Shown here: positions 8,965 through 18,731 of the stretch, one piece after another
Numbering within the stretch: position 1 is the first letter of the stretch
Layout: the number at the start of each line of letters is the position of its first letter
Assembly: GCF_004358665.1 (NCBI RefSeq)
Contig: NZ_SMZR01000001.1
Location: 186,001-250,000 of the forward strand
Length of the DNA: 64,000 nucleotides
From: Jeotgalibacillus sp. S-D1
GTDB taxonomy: Bacteria > Bacillota > Bacilli > Bacillales > Jeotgalibacillaceae
Direction: 5' to 3'
The notes under the pieces: model-generated
What the model saw: only the letters and a program-made list of their open reading frames with translations
Told to the model about the DNA's origin: nothing
Databases searched by the model: none
Program-made: the position numbers and the translations under genes

Positions 8965-9191
8965 AAAAATCTCCATTTCTTAAATAATTCTTACATGTTT
9001 TTACTTTAGTTTACCATACTAAACAGAGTGCTAATTCGAAGACCAATAGTATGAATAATTAGTTTATTAAACCAAGGAAAATAACATGAGACATCACTTC
9101 GTTCATTTGTTAAAATGTAATTGCTAAACATCACAATAGAGCTGATGTCAGGCGCATGGATGAGGAGAACTATAATTTGGAGGGGCTTTTA

Positions 9192-10310
9192 ATGCGTATT
9201 GGGATTCCAAAAGAAATTAAGAACAATGAAAATCGTGTGGCTATTACACCATCTGGTGTTCACCATTTAGTAATTCAGGGACATGAAGTATTTGTGGAAC
9301 ATGAAGCTGGAATTGGATCAGGTTTTACAAATGAAGATTATCTGGCTGCTGGAGCAAAAATTGCCTTAACTGCTCAGGAAGCCTGGTCTTTTGACATGGT
9401 TATGAAGGTGAAAGAGCCGATTGCAAGCGAATATGGCTATTTTAGAGAAGGACTAATTTTATTTACATATCTGCATCTTGCTCCAGAACCGGAACTAACA
9501 AAGGCGCTAATAAATAAAAAGGTAGTGGCGATCGCCTACGAAACCGTTCAGCTGCCGAATGGTTCACTTCCATTACTGACACCAATGAGTGAAGTGGCTG
9601 GCAGAATGGCCACACAAATTGGTGCTCAATTCCTGGAAAAAATCCATGGTGGTGCCGGCATTCTTCTCGGAGGTGTACCTGGCGTGGCAAGAGGTAAGGT
9701 AACAATTGTTGGAGGCGGCGTTGCAGGAACGAATGCGGCGAAGATGGCTGTCGGTCTGGGAGCAGATGTAACCATTCTTGATTTGAGCCCGGATCGTTTG
9801 CGTCAATTGGATGATTTATTCGGAAAAGACGTAACTACTTTAATGTCAAATCCATTAAATCTTGCTGAATCTGTAGCGGAATCGGACCTTGTTATCGGAG
9901 CTGTTTTAATCCCGGGTGCCAAGGCGCCAAAGCTTGTAACGGAAGAAATGATAAAATCCATGAAAACGGGTGCTGTAGTGGTTGATATTGCAATTGACCA
10001 AGGCGGAATTTTTGCAACAACAGACCGTATTACAACGCATGATGCTCCAACTTACACTAAGCACGGAGTCGTACATTATGCCGTAGCCAATATGCCGGGA
10101 GCTGTTCCCCGTACATCCACGATTGCACTGACAAATGTAACCGTTCCTTACGCGGTGCAGATTGCCAATAAAGGCTATCGTCAGGCTTGTATTGATAACG
10201 AAGCGCTTTTAAAAGGCATTAACTGTGCAAACGGATATGTTACGTATAATGCAGTAGCAGAAGCGCACGGTTTAGAGTACGCCAGTGTCAGAGAATTATT
10301 AGTACCATAA
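9192..10310 (+). CDS. ald: Alanine dehydrogenase
   Basis: 372 residues from ATG 9192, preceded by GGAGGGG; an earlier ATG at 9156 would add 12 residues not found in the family. Interconverts alanine and pyruvate plus ammonia with NAD. N-terminal [20 protein letters not shown], the substrate-binding Lys in VMKVKEP, the catalytic His in [14 protein letters not shown], and the nucleotide loop [20 protein letters not shown] are all seen. Monocistronic, with its own terminator. In spore formers it supports growth on alanine and sporulation. Confidence 0.97.
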   Translation: MRIGIPKEIKNNENRVAITPSGVHHLVIQGHEVFVEHEAGIGSGFTNEDYLAAGAKIALTAQEAWSFDMVMKVKEPIASEYGYFREGLILFTYLHLAPEPELTKALINKKVVAIAYETVQLPNGSLPLLTPMSEVAGRMATQIGAQFLEKIHGGAGILLGGVPGVARGKVTIVGGGVAGTNAAKMAVGLGADVTILDLSPDRLRQLDDLFGKDVTTLMSNPLNLAESVAESDLVIGAVLIPGAKAPKLVTEEMIKSMKTGAVVVDIAIDQGGIFATTDRITTHDAPTYTKHGVVHYAVANMPGAVPRTSTIALTNVTVPYAVQIANKGYRQACIDNEALLKGINCANGYVTYNAVAEAHGLEYASVRELLVP

Positions 10311-10311
10311 T

Positions 10312-10343
10312 AAAAAAAGATGCCATCGCGGCATCTTTTTTTT
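10312..10343 (+). terminator. Terminator of ald
   Basis: AAAAAAAGATGCC and GGCATCTTTTTTTT around a 5-base loop. Confidence 0.92.
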
Positions 10344-10381
10344 ATTAGGCTCTTTTAAACTTTGGTATTTTTATATGTTTA

Positions 10382-11470
10382 TCAAAAAACTTGAAGTGTT
10401 TTTGGAAATTTAGTTAATGTTTCAAATCCGCTGGATGTGACTAACACATCATCCTCTATTCTTACACCGGCTATGTTTGGAACGTAGATGCCAGGTTCGA
10501 TCGTAAAGGTCATTCCTTCCTGAAGCACAAGATCATTACTTGATGTAATAGAAGGGTACTCGTGCACGTTCAAGCCCAGTCCATGGCCCAGGCGGTGTGG
10601 GAAAAAGTCGCCATAACCCGCCTCGTCAATCACTTTTCTGGCTGCGAGGTCCAGATCGCTGACTTTTACACCCGGCTTAACCATCTCCAGCGCTGTCATT
10701 TCAGCAGCAAGAACTGTATCATAAATCTTCTTTTGTTCACTGGTGATCTCTCCGAATGCTACTGTGCGGGTAATATCTGAACAATATCCCTTGTACACTA
10801 CCCCAAGATCAAACAGAACGAGATCTCCTTTTTGAATTTGGGTTAAGCCGGGAGTGCCATGTGGAGATGCCGCATTTTTCCCGGTTAAAACCATAGTAGA
10901 AAAAGACATTTCCGTTATGCCCTTTCTTTTTAATTCATACTCGATCGTCGCAAGAATATCTAATTCTGTTTTTCCTTCAGCCAATTCCTTGCATGCTACT
11001 TCAACTGCATAATCGGCTAAATGGGCAGCCTCTTGCAGAAGCGCAATTTCTTCCTGTGTCTTCACCACACGAAGATCGTTTAAGGTTTGATCGATCGAAT
11101 GAACAGTGAATTCTCCAAACGATTGTTTTAAGCTGTTCAGCCTCTCTACTGTTAAATGACTGCTTTCAATAGCGAGTGTATTCAATTCTTTTCCTGTACT
11201 TATTTTTTTATGTAATAGACTAATAGGATTCTCTGTATCACTGTAGCCGATAATGGTGCCCTTCCACCCTGCACTTCGAGCCTCCGCTTCTTCCATGCCC
11301 GGGCATATGAGAATGTTTTGTCCTTCAGGAGAGATAAAAACGGCTAACCACCGTTCGTGCGGATCGCTTCTGAATCCTGTTGTATAATAAACATTTTCTG
11401 TTGAGGTTAATAATGCGCCATCCAGAGAATGGTCAATTAAATAACGTTGAACCTGTTCAGTTTTTACCAT
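10382..11470 (-). CDS. M24-family Xaa-Pro dipeptidase/aminopeptidase
   Basis: 362 residues, pita-bread metallopeptidase that removes residues preceding proline. An N-terminal creatinase-like domain (about 1-125) is followed by the catalytic domain. The five metal ligands can be placed: Asp in LVLFDLGV, Asp in YCSDITRTV, His in RLGHGLGLNVHEYPS, Glu in FTIEPGIY and Glu in GVRIEDDVLVT. AGGAGG stands 10 bases before the ATG. An out-of-frame ATG lies between them. Related B. subtilis proteins are YqhT and the ytkL-neighbour peptidases; I do not assign a symbol. Monocistronic and convergent with ald. Confidence 0.9.
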   Translation of the reverse strand: MVKTEQVQRYLIDHSLDGALLTSTENVYYTTGFRSDPHERWLAVFISPEGQNILICPGMEEAEARSAGWKGTIIGYSDTENPISLLHKKISTGKELNTLAIESSHLTVERLNSLKQSFGEFTVHSIDQTLNDLRVVKTQEEIALLQEAAHLADYAVEVACKELAEGKTELDILATIEYELKRKGITEMSFSTMVLTGKNAASPHGTPGLTQIQKGDLVLFDLGVVYKGYCSDITRTVAFGEITSEQKKIYDTVLAAEMTALEMVKPGVKVSDLDLAARKVIDEAGYGDFFPHRLGHGLGLNVHEYPSITSSNDLVLQEGMTFTIEPGIYVPNIAGVRIEDDVLVTSSGFETLTKFPKTLQVF

Positions 11471-11657
11471 TGCATTGTATCCTCCTAAATTATGATCTGC
11501 TTATCCTTAAATCCTAGCAATTATTTTGTTTATTGTAAATCAGCACGGCTGGAAAATGCCTTATTAAACATCAACTCCAGGTTTTTAAGTAAAAGCAAGA
11601 GGGAATGAGGGTAGGGAGATGCACGGCGTCAAACTATTGTCAGGGAGGAATAGATGT

Positions 11658-12338
11658 ATGCAGATTTCATATCATGGACATTCAATCGTAAAAGTCAAAA
11701 CCAACGATACGACCATTTTATTTGATCCTTTTATTAATGGAAATGAACTTACTGATTTAAAGGCGGAAAATGAAAAACCGGATGTAATTATTCTTACACA
11801 CGGTCATAATGATCATGTAGGGGACACCGTTGAAATTGCCAAGAAAAGCGATGCTCTTGTTATTGCTCCTTTTGAACTCGCAACTTACCTTGAATGGCAG
11901 GGCTTGAAAACCCATCCAATGAGTATCGGAGGATCTTTTGAATTTGATTTCGGCAAGGTTAAGTTAACACAGGCTTTCCATGGTTCTTCCTATACAACGG
12001 ACGTTCAGCAGATTATTTATACCGGCATGCCATCAGGGGTTTTGTTGATGGCAGAAGGAAAAACGATCTATCATGCAGGAGATACCTCCCTTTTTGGGGA
12101 CATGAAGCTGATAGGCGAACGCCATCCGATTGATCTTGCCTTTTTGCCTATTGGGGATAATTTCACCATGGGGCCTGACGATGCGGCTTATGCTGCTGAA
12201 TTGCTGCAGGCGAAAAAAGTAGTGCCGATTCACTATAATACATTTCCGCCAATTAAACAGGATCCTGACAAATTTGTTCAACTGCTGCAGGAGGGTCAGG
12301 GCAAAGTGATGGCTGCAGGCGAGGTAATTACATTATAA
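11658..12338 (+). CDS. ytkL: Metal-dependent hydrolase YtkL (UPF0173, beta-lactamase fold)
   Basis: 226 residues. Start is ATG 11658 with GGAGG 9 bases before; an upstream in-frame ATG has no such support. The zinc motif [12 protein letters not shown] (HxHxDH) and further ligands [14 protein letters not shown] and [10 protein letters not shown] mark a metallo-beta-lactamase fold enzyme. Substrate unknown. Upstream of ytoI, as in B. subtilis; a terminator separates them. Confidence 0.9.
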   Translation: MQISYHGHSIVKVKTNDTTILFDPFINGNELTDLKAENEKPDVIILTHGHNDHVGDTVEIAKKSDALVIAPFELATYLEWQGLKTHPMSIGGSFEFDFGKVKLTQAFHGSSYTTDVQQIIYTGMPSGVLLMAEGKTIYHAGDTSLFGDMKLIGERHPIDLAFLPIGDNFTMGPDDAAYAAELLQAKKVVPIHYNTFPPIKQDPDKFVQLLQEGQGKVMAAGEVITL

Positions 12339-12344
12339 ACATGG

Positions 12345-12382
12345 AGACCGCCGGAGGGTGCAAGATGCCCGGCGGTCTTTTT
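12345..12382 (+). terminator. Terminator of ytkL
   Basis: AGACCGCCGG pairs with CCGGCGGTCT across a 14-base loop, followed by T-rich sequence. Confidence 0.85.
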
Positions 12383-12480
12383 ATTTGTTTAGAAAAGGTG
12401 TGATCCATTGAAGGAAGGGAACATTAATGCGTATAATAAAAAAGCGAATACATGATCGGATCGAAAGAGAGGAACAGACA

Positions 12481-13791
12481 GTGGCTACAAAGCATGAACA
12501 GATACTTTTACATATCGAATCACTCCCGGTTGGAAATAAAATTTCCGTCCGTCAGGTTGCCAAGACGCTCGATGTCAGTGAAGGGACTGCTTATCGGGCA
12601 ATTAAAGAAGCAGAAAATCAAGGGCTGGTAAGTACGATTGAACGTGTCGGGACCATCCGTATTGAAAAAAAGAAAAAGGAAAACTTTGAAAGGCTTACCT
12701 TTGCCGAAGTAGTCAATATAATAGATGGCCAAGTAATGGGCGGAAGAACCGGGCTGCATAAAACGCTTAATAAGTTTGTAATCGGTGCAATGAAGCTTGA
12801 AGCAATGATGCGCTACACGGAGGCAGGTAACCTGTTGATCGTAGGGAACCGTACCCGTGCGCATGAACTTGCACTGCAAGCTGGTGCGGCTGTACTTATA
12901 ACAGGCGGGTTTGATGCGGATGAATCGGTAAAAAAGCTTGCGGATGAACTGGAACTGCCTGTTATTTCTACCAGTTATGATACGTTTACCGTCGCTGCGA
13001 TGATTAACCGGGCTATTTATGATCAGCTGATTAAAAAAGAAATCGTACTCGTAGAAGATATCTTAATTCCGTTTGAGCATGCCCATTATTTAACATCAAA
13101 GGACAAGGTGGAGCACTGGAGCCGGCTTAATGATGCTACGGAACACAGCCGTTTCCCTGTTGTCGATCAAAACACGCTAAAAGTAGTAGGGATGGTCACT
13201 TCAAAGGATATATTAGGGGAAGATCAAAATGAATTAATTGATCGGGTGATGACACGTTCTCCGTTGACTGTAAGCATAAAAACCAGTGTCGCTTCAGCTG
13301 CTCATATTATGATATGGGAAGGAATTGAATTGCTGCCTGTCGTTAATGAGCATTATCATTTGGAAGGGGTAATCAGCAGACAGGATGTTCTCAAAGCGCT
13401 GCAGATGATTCAGCGTCAGCCGCAAATTGGCGAAACAATAGATGATATTGTTTTTAAGGAAATGACGGTTTATAAAAATTCTGACAAGCCCTATCGTTTT
13501 CACGTTACGCCCCAAATGACGAATCAGCTTGGTGCAATATCTTATGGAGTGTTTACATCCCTGGTGACAGAAGCTGCGAACCGGACACTGAAAGACTTCA
13601 AACGAAGTGATTTGGTTATTGAAAATATTACGATATACTTTATTAAACCTGTTCAGATGGAAAGTACAATCGAGATCTGTCCAAAATTATTGGATGTCGG
13701 CAGAAAATTCGGCAAGGTAGATGTGGAAGTTTTTAGTGAGGGGAATTTGGTAGGAAAAGCGATGATGATGTGCCAGTTATTGGACAGATAA
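12481..13791 (+). CDS. ytoI: YtoI: HTH-DRTGG-CBS-hotdog regulator-like protein
   Basis: 436 residues from the GTG at 12481, chosen because GAGAGG lies 8 bases before it and the protein then starts MATKHEQI as I remember for the family. Domain order: winged-helix HTH (about 1-65, SVRQVAKTLDVSEGTAYRAI), DRTGG domain (70-175), two CBS motifs (185-305, ending VVNEHYHLEGVISRQDVLKAL), and a C-terminal hotdog thioesterase-like fold (325-436). CBS pairs usually bind adenine nucleotides, so a nucleotide-sensing DNA-binding protein that may also bind acyl-CoA is inferred. Target genes are unknown. Neighbours: ytkL upstream, ytpI and nrnA downstream. Confidence 0.88.
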   Translation: MATKHEQILLHIESLPVGNKISVRQVAKTLDVSEGTAYRAIKEAENQGLVSTIERVGTIRIEKKKKENFERLTFAEVVNIIDGQVMGGRTGLHKTLNKFVIGAMKLEAMMRYTEAGNLLIVGNRTRAHELALQAGAAVLITGGFDADESVKKLADELELPVISTSYDTFTVAAMINRAIYDQLIKKEIVLVEDILIPFEHAHYLTSKDKVEHWSRLNDATEHSRFPVVDQNTLKVVGMVTSKDILGEDQNELIDRVMTRSPLTVSIKTSVASAAHIMIWEGIELLPVVNEHYHLEGVISRQDVLKALQMIQRQPQIGETIDDIVFKEMTVYKNSDKPYRFHVTPQMTNQLGAISYGVFTSLVTEAANRTLKDFKRSDLVIENITIYFIKPVQMESTIEICPKLLDVGRKFGKVDVEVFSEGNLVGKAMMMCQLLDR

Positions 13792-13792
13792 A

Positions 13793-13813
13793 AAACCGGC
13801 ATTAAGCCGGTTT
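13793..13813. terminator. Short bidirectional hairpin between ytoI and ytpI
   Basis: AAACCGGC and GCCGGTTT around ATTAA, between convergent genes; the T run is short (3). Confidence 0.6.
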
Positions 13814-14151
13814 CACGATTGCTGCTTCTCAAATTTCTCCCACTCTGCTTCTTCTTTTGCCAGGATAGGTGTAAGATGGCGGTATGCTTTAAACCGCATC
13901 CACGAACTGCCGAACCCAATTGCAATAAAAATCCCGGCAATTACATAGGTGACGATTAATTCAGATGATTGTTCAAAATTAAATAGAAACAGCTGATTCA
14001 AACCAAAAAAACCAATAGCCAGTCCAAGAGCTATGCCTGCCCGGCTTGCCTGCCATTGTTTTTCAACTGGGCGCACAGAGCGGATTTGCTTTGTTTTAAA
14101 GTATAAATAAGCTACACCAGACATGATAATTACAAATACAAAGATTGGCAT
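13813..14151 (-). CDS. ytpI: YtpI-like small membrane protein
   Basis: 112 residues. Three hydrophobic segments: the N-terminal IFVFVIIMSGVAYLYF, AGIALGLAIGFFGLNQLFLF in the middle, and LIVTYVIAGIFIAIGFG, ending in a charged helix rich in Glu and Lys. Length, topology and position between ytoI and nrnA match B. subtilis YtpI. Function unknown. GGAGG precedes the ATG. It diverges from nrnA. Confidence 0.82.
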   Translation of the reverse strand: MPIFVFVIIMSGVAYLYFKTKQIRSVRPVEKQWQASRAGIALGLAIGFFGLNQLFLFNFEQSSELIVTYVIAGIFIAIGFGSSWMRFKAYRHLTPILAKEEAEWEKFEKQQS

Positions 14152-14243
14152 TCATATTCCTCCATAAAAAAACTGCATTCTTACTATATTGTAGCGGGAA
14201 ATTTAATGAAACGCCACTCTTGTCACTGAAAGGGCAGATAAAA

Positions 14244-15176
14244 ATGAAAAAGCAGATTATTGATACCATTAAAGAATACGAAACCATTATTATTCACCGG
14301 CACGTGCGTCCGGATCCTGATGCCTACGGTTCACAAGGGGGACTGGCTGAAATGATCAGAACTTCTTTCCCGGAAAAAAAAGTTTTTACAGTAGGACAAG
14401 GAGAAAAATCACTGTCCTTTTTAAGACGAATGGATGAAGTGCCAGATGAGTTATTCGCTCAAGCGCTTGTTATCGTTTGTGATACAGCCAACGAAGAAAG
14501 AGTGGATGATCAGCGCTACAAAAACGGGGCTAAGATTATTAAAATTGACCATCATCCTAATGTAGATCCGTATGGTGATTTATTATGGGTGGATACAACT
14601 GCCAGCTCAGTGAGTGAAATGATCTATGAGCTGTATCTGGAAGGAAAAGAGCGGGAGCTGAAACTAAACGATGAGGGAGCCCGCTTGCTTTTTGCAGGAA
14701 TTGTTGGAGATACTGGAAGATTCCTATTTCCGAGTACATCTCAGAAAACGCTTGAATACGCTGGCCAGCTGATTCAGTACGACTTTGACCGCTCTATTCT
14801 GTTTAACTCTTTATACGAAATGGATGCACATGTACTAAAGCTTCAAGGCTATGTGCTGCAAAATTTCTCTATCGACCAAAATGGGGCGGCCTTTATTAAA
14901 TTAACACAGGATATCCTTAATAAATATGAGGTTTCCGCATCAGAAGCCTCTTTGCTGGTCGGGACTCTGGGCAGTGTCAAAAACATGAAGGCCTGGGTGT
15001 TTTTCATTGAAGAACCAACTGAAATCAGAGTGAGGCTTCGCTCTAAAGGGCCAATTGTAAATGAACTTGCCAGACAATACAACGGCGGAGGACACCCTAT
15101 GGCTGCCGGCGCATCGATAAAAAAATGGTCAGAAGCAGATGAAGTCATTGCCAAGCTGCAAAAAATATGTGAATGA
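14244..15176 (+). CDS. nrnA: Oligoribonuclease / pAp phosphatase NrnA (DHH family)
   Basis: 310 residues from ATG 14244, preceded by AAAGGG; 99 bases of upstream open frame are not part of the protein. NrnA degrades nanoRNA to mononucleotides and dephosphorylates pAp. Metal-binding motifs are in order: IIHRHVRPDPDAYGS, IVCDTAN, KIDHHPNVDPYGD and AGIVGDTGRF. The C-terminal DHHA1 domain has NGGGHPMAAGAS. The next gene, dnaE, begins 29 bases after its stop; B. subtilis has ytrH and ytrI between the two. Confidence 0.95.
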   Translation: MKKQIIDTIKEYETIIIHRHVRPDPDAYGSQGGLAEMIRTSFPEKKVFTVGQGEKSLSFLRRMDEVPDELFAQALVIVCDTANEERVDDQRYKNGAKIIKIDHHPNVDPYGDLLWVDTTASSVSEMIYELYLEGKERELKLNDEGARLLFAGIVGDTGRFLFPSTSQKTLEYAGQLIQYDFDRSILFNSLYEMDAHVLKLQGYVLQNFSIDQNGAAFIKLTQDILNKYEVSASEASLLVGTLGSVKNMKAWVFFIEEPTEIRVRLRSKGPIVNELARQYNGGGHPMAAGASIKKWSEADEVIAKLQKICE

Positions 15177-15205
15177 TAGAACCCGAAACAGAGGAGGGAA
15201 GCAGA

Positions 15206-18200
15206 ATGCCGTTTGTCCATTTGCAGGTCACAAGCTCATATGATCTTTTGTCTAGTACAATCACGCTTTCTGCTTTGATTGAAAGGGCAAAAAAAGAAGG
15301 CTACCGGTCCATAGCGATTACGGATCGAAATGTACTGTATGGAGTGGTTCCTTTTTACAGAGCCTGTATCAAAGAAAATATAAAGCCGATCATCGGCATG
15401 ACAGCAGATGTGTGGGTAGAGCAGGACGAGCGCTCCTACCCGCTCGTTCTGCTGGCTGAAAATGAAACTGGCTTTAAGAATTTAATCAAAATCTCCAGTG
15501 GCCTTCAAACAAAATCTCCCAAAGGAATTCCACAGAAGTGGTTATCCTCATACTCTTCAGGACTTATCGCACTTACACCAGGTAATGCAGGCGAAATTGA
15601 ACAATTAGTTCACCAGCAGTCGATTGAAGAAGCCATGGCAAGAACACATCAATACAGGGAAATGTTTGGTGAAGAATCTTTTTACATCAGCATTCAAAAC
15701 CATGGTTTGCTGCAGGATCAGGATCAAATGGAAGCACTTCATTCATTCGCAAGCTCAGCTGGTATTCCAACGGCAGCTTCCTGTGATGTTCGTTATCTTG
15801 AAAAAGAAGATTCATTCAGCTATGAAGTCATCACAGCCATTCGTGATGGAATAAAAATAGAAGGAGACCGTCTCGAAGGGGACTATTCATTTTTATCCAA
15901 GGAAGAGATTAAAGAGAAGTTTTCTTCCTATCCCGAAACAATGGAGGCAACACTGGAAATTTCTCAGCGCTGCCAGGTTGAATTGGACTTCACCAGGACT
16001 TATTTACCCAAATATCCTGTTCCCGATGATGTTACGGCAAAAGAAGTACTTGAGCATCTTTGCATGGAGGGAATGAAGAAAAGAATATCTGCTATATCCC
16101 CTCTTTATAAAGAAAGACTTTTATATGAACTGTCTGTAATCGACCGTATGTCGTTTAATGACTACTTTTTAATTGTCTGGGATTTCATGAAGTTTGCCAG
16201 AGAACAAGGTATTTTAACAGGACCGGGCCGGGGGTCAGCAGCAGGCTCTCTTGTGGCTTATGCACTGTATATAACACATGTAGATCCAATTAAGCATGAT
16301 TTGTTATTTGAGCGCTTTTTAAATCCTGAACGAATATCGATGCCTGATATTGATATTGATTTTCCAGATCACAGAAGAGACGAAGTGATCCAATATGTGG
16401 CAGAAAAATACGGCTCAAAACACGTAGCTCAGATTGTCACCTTCGGATCATTATCAGCCAAAGCCATTGCAAGAGATACAGCAAGGGTATATGGCTTTTC
16501 CACAGGTGAAATGGAAGTGATCTCACGCTCCATCCCTTCACGGCCAGGCATTGTTTTAGAAGAGGCTTATAAGGAGTCTCCTAATCTGCGTCAGTTTGTT
16601 GACCAATCAAGTCGCCACCAGCAATGGTTTAATACAGCAAAAAAATTGGAGGGTCTGCCTCGCCATACATCAACTCATGCAGCTGGTGTAGTGATCAGCG
16701 ACCGGCCGTTAGTCGACATTGTGCCTCTTCAGCAAGGGCAGGAATATATTCATTTGACGCAGTGGCCGATGGATATATTGGAAGATGTTGGTTTACTTAA
16801 AATGGACTTTTTAGGGCTGAGGAATTTAACACTCCTGGAAAAAATAACGCAGGCTGTTAAAAGCCAGCATCCGCAGTTCAGGCTTGAAGACATTCCGGGA
16901 GATGACAGAGAAACGTTTGATCTGCTGAGTAAAGGCTTGACAGTAGGAATCTTCCAGCTTGAATCAGATGGAATGAAAAACGTGCTGACGAAACTAAAAC
17001 CAAGTAAATTTGAAGATATCGTGGCTGTAAATGCACTGTATCGTCCAGGCCCGATGGAACATATCCCTTTGTTCATCAAACGAAAACATAAAATTGAAAC
17101 TGTTCAGTATGCTCACGAAGATTTGAAGGATATCCTTTCCCCTACCCATGGAATTATTGTTTATCAGGAGCAAATCATGCAGATCGCCGCCCGCCTTGCA
17201 GGTTTTACACTCGGTCAGGCTGATATGCTCAGAAGAGCTGTAAGCAAAAAGAAGAAGGAAGATCTTGATCGGGAACGGGCAAGGTTTGTACAAGGTTCAA
17301 TAAAAAGGGGCTATGGGGAAAAAACAGGCAATGAAATTTATGATTTAATTGTGCAGTTCGCCAATTATGGATTTAATAAGAGCCATGCCGTGGCATACAG
17401 TTTGATTGCTTATCAGCTTGCTTATCTAAAAGCTCACTATGCCAAACATTTTATGGCTGCTCTTATGACTTCTGTCACAGGAAATGAAGATAAAATGCGC
17501 TTGTATATCAGGGAGTGTGAAAGATTAAATATCCCTGTACTGCCGCCTTCTATTAATAAGAGCCAGCGTTATTTTGCAGTGGAGGAAGAAGGGATCCGTT
17601 ACAGCATCAGTTCCATCAAAGGTATTGGGAAAACGCCGGCTATGGATATTGTTACTGTCAGAAGATCCAAAGAATATAAAGATTTATTTGATCTTTGTGT
17701 CAGAGTCCCCTCAAAATCCATTAATCGGAAAGTAATCGAGGCACTTGTATTTTCAGGAGCGTTGGATGACTTTGGAAAGGATCGGTCCACATTGCTTGCT
17801 ACGATTGATGTAGCTCTCGAACATGCATCCTTGATGGCATCAGATGACGGCGGGTTATTCGGTGATGATTTTAACATTTCCCCGAAATACATTGAAAAAT
17901 CGCCGATGCCCCCAGAAGAAAAGCTCGCCTACGAAAAAGAAGTGTTAGGCCTCTACTTATCCGCTCACCCGGTTTCTGCTATGAAAGATAAACTGGCAAC
18001 TTTGCAGGCAAAGTCTTCGGATGAACTTCAACCTGGTCAGCGGTCTATTATTATGGGGGCACTGGTCACAGACATCCGGATGATTCGAACTAAGAAGGGA
18101 GAAGCAATGGCCTTTGCAGTTTTAAGTGATGCAGCAGGAGACATAGATGCAGTGGTGTTTCCTGATGTATACCGACATGCCTCCTCGATCTTAATTCCGG

Positions 18201-18532
18201 GCAGCCTTATCATTTTGCAGGGAAAGGCAGAAGAACGAAACGGCAGAGTGCAAATCGTTATTCAAGAGATTAAACTTGCAAAAGATTGGAATACGCCAAA
18301 AAGCAGCCCCAAGCTTTTTCTGCGCATTCCTCAGCATCTGGATCAAGAGGGTACGTTAGAACAAGTAAGAGAGATTTGCAGTAAATATAAAGGCGGCACT
18401 CCGGTTGTCATCCATTTTGAAGATTCAAAGCGGACGATTCAGCTTCAGCGATCTGAATGGGGAAACATTTCCGGCGATCTTTCTTCCGAACTGAAGAAAC
18501 TGCTGGGAAATTCAAATGTTGTGGTGCAGTAA
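15206..18532 (+). CDS. dnaE: DNA polymerase III alpha subunit DnaE (error-prone/primer-extending)
   Basis: 1108 residues. Start is ATG 15206 with GAGGAGGG 7 bases ahead. DnaE extends RNA primers at the replication fork alongside PolC in low-GC Gram-positives. Domains: N-terminal PHP (about 1-270), polymerase palm with the catalytic pair in MPDIDIDFPDHRRDEV (about residues 382-398) plus GPGRGSAAGSLVAYAL, a helix-hairpin-helix region, and a C-terminal OB domain (about 965-1050). No 3'-5' exonuclease domain, as expected. Short intergenic distance suggests cotranscription with nrnA. Confidence 0.97.
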   Translation: MPFVHLQVTSSYDLLSSTITLSALIERAKKEGYRSIAITDRNVLYGVVPFYRACIKENIKPIIGMTADVWVEQDERSYPLVLLAENETGFKNLIKISSGLQTKSPKGIPQKWLSSYSSGLIALTPGNAGEIEQLVHQQSIEEAMARTHQYREMFGEESFYISIQNHGLLQDQDQMEALHSFASSAGIPTAASCDVRYLEKEDSFSYEVITAIRDGIKIEGDRLEGDYSFLSKEEIKEKFSSYPETMEATLEISQRCQVELDFTRTYLPKYPVPDDVTAKEVLEHLCMEGMKKRISAISPLYKERLLYELSVIDRMSFNDYFLIVWDFMKFAREQGILTGPGRGSAAGSLVAYALYITHVDPIKHDLLFERFLNPERISMPDIDIDFPDHRRDEVIQYVAEKYGSKHVAQIVTFGSLSAKAIARDTARVYGFSTGEMEVISRSIPSRPGIVLEEAYKESPNLRQFVDQSSRHQQWFNTAKKLEGLPRHTSTHAAGVVISDRPLVDIVPLQQGQEYIHLTQWPMDILEDVGLLKMDFLGLRNLTLLEKITQAVKSQHPQFRLEDIPGDDRETFDLLSKGLTVGIFQLESDGMKNVLTKLKPSKFEDIVAVNALYRPGPMEHIPLFIKRKHKIETVQYAHEDLKDILSPTHGIIVYQEQIMQIAARLAGFTLGQADMLRRAVSKKKKEDLDRERARFVQGSIKRGYGEKTGNEIYDLIVQFANYGFNKSHAVAYSLIAYQLAYLKAHYAKHFMAALMTSVTGNEDKMRLYIRECERLNIPVLPPSINKSQRYFAVEEEGIRYSISSIKGIGKTPAMDIVTVRRSKEYKDLFDLCVRVPSKSINRKVIEALVFSGALDDFGKDRSTLLATIDVALEHASLMASDDGGLFGDDFNISPKYIEKSPMPPEEKLAYEKEVLGLYLSAHPVSAMKDKLATLQAKSSDELQPGQRSIIMGALVTDIRMIRTKKGEAMAFAVLSDAAGDIDAVVFPDVYRHASSILIPGSLIILQGKAEERNGRVQIVIQEIKLAKDWNTPKSSPKLFLRIPQHLDQEGTLEQVREICSKYKGGTPVVIHFEDSKRTIQLQRSEWGNISGDLSSELKKLLGNSNVVVQ

Positions 18533-18548
18533 TCAATTAGGTTTTTAA

Positions 18549-18567
18549 GTGGACAAAAAACGTCCAC
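18549..18567. other. Hairpin after dnaE without T run
   Basis: GTGGAC and GTCCAC form a perfect 6-bp stem around AAAAAAC, 17 bases after the dnaE stop. No T tract follows, so it is not a standard terminator. Confidence 0.4.
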
Positions 18568-18625
18568 CCGCCAGTGTTTCACACGGTTAAAAGGATTGCA
18601 CAGCATCCGGAGCGTTAAAATATCA

Positions 18626-18655
18626 TTGCTTTTTCGAGGCTTTTTTTGATATAGT
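18626..18655 (+). promoter_or_regulatory. Candidate promoter of the malic enzyme-gntR operon
   Basis: TTGCTT, an 18-base spacer, and TATAGT. The predicted start near 18662 would put the palindrome at 18672 just downstream of it. Confidence 0.45.
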
Positions 18656-18671
18656 GGTTTAGAGATTTATG

Positions 18672-18682
18672 TGGTCAGACCA
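18672..18682. promoter_or_regulatory. GntR/FadR-subfamily operator palindrome
   Basis: TGGTCAGACCA is a perfect palindrome apart from its centre base and fits the TnGTnnnACnA pattern bound by FadR-subfamily GntR proteins. The second gene of the downstream operon encodes such a protein, so autoregulation together with malic enzyme is inferred. Confidence 0.65.
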
Positions 18683-18731
18683 ATTGTTAAATAAAGGGGA
18701 TATCCCCGTTAAATCCAGGGAGTGAATTACC

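Noticed and set aside
14849-15220. 123-codon minus-strand frame at the nrnA-dnaE junction, considered as a possible ytrH/ytrI remnant
   Set aside because: It is antisense to nrnA and shows no membrane or coiled-coil features of YtrH or YtrI.
18549-18567. Hairpin after dnaE considered as a terminator
   Set aside because: Short stem and no T run; kept only as an unexplained hairpin.
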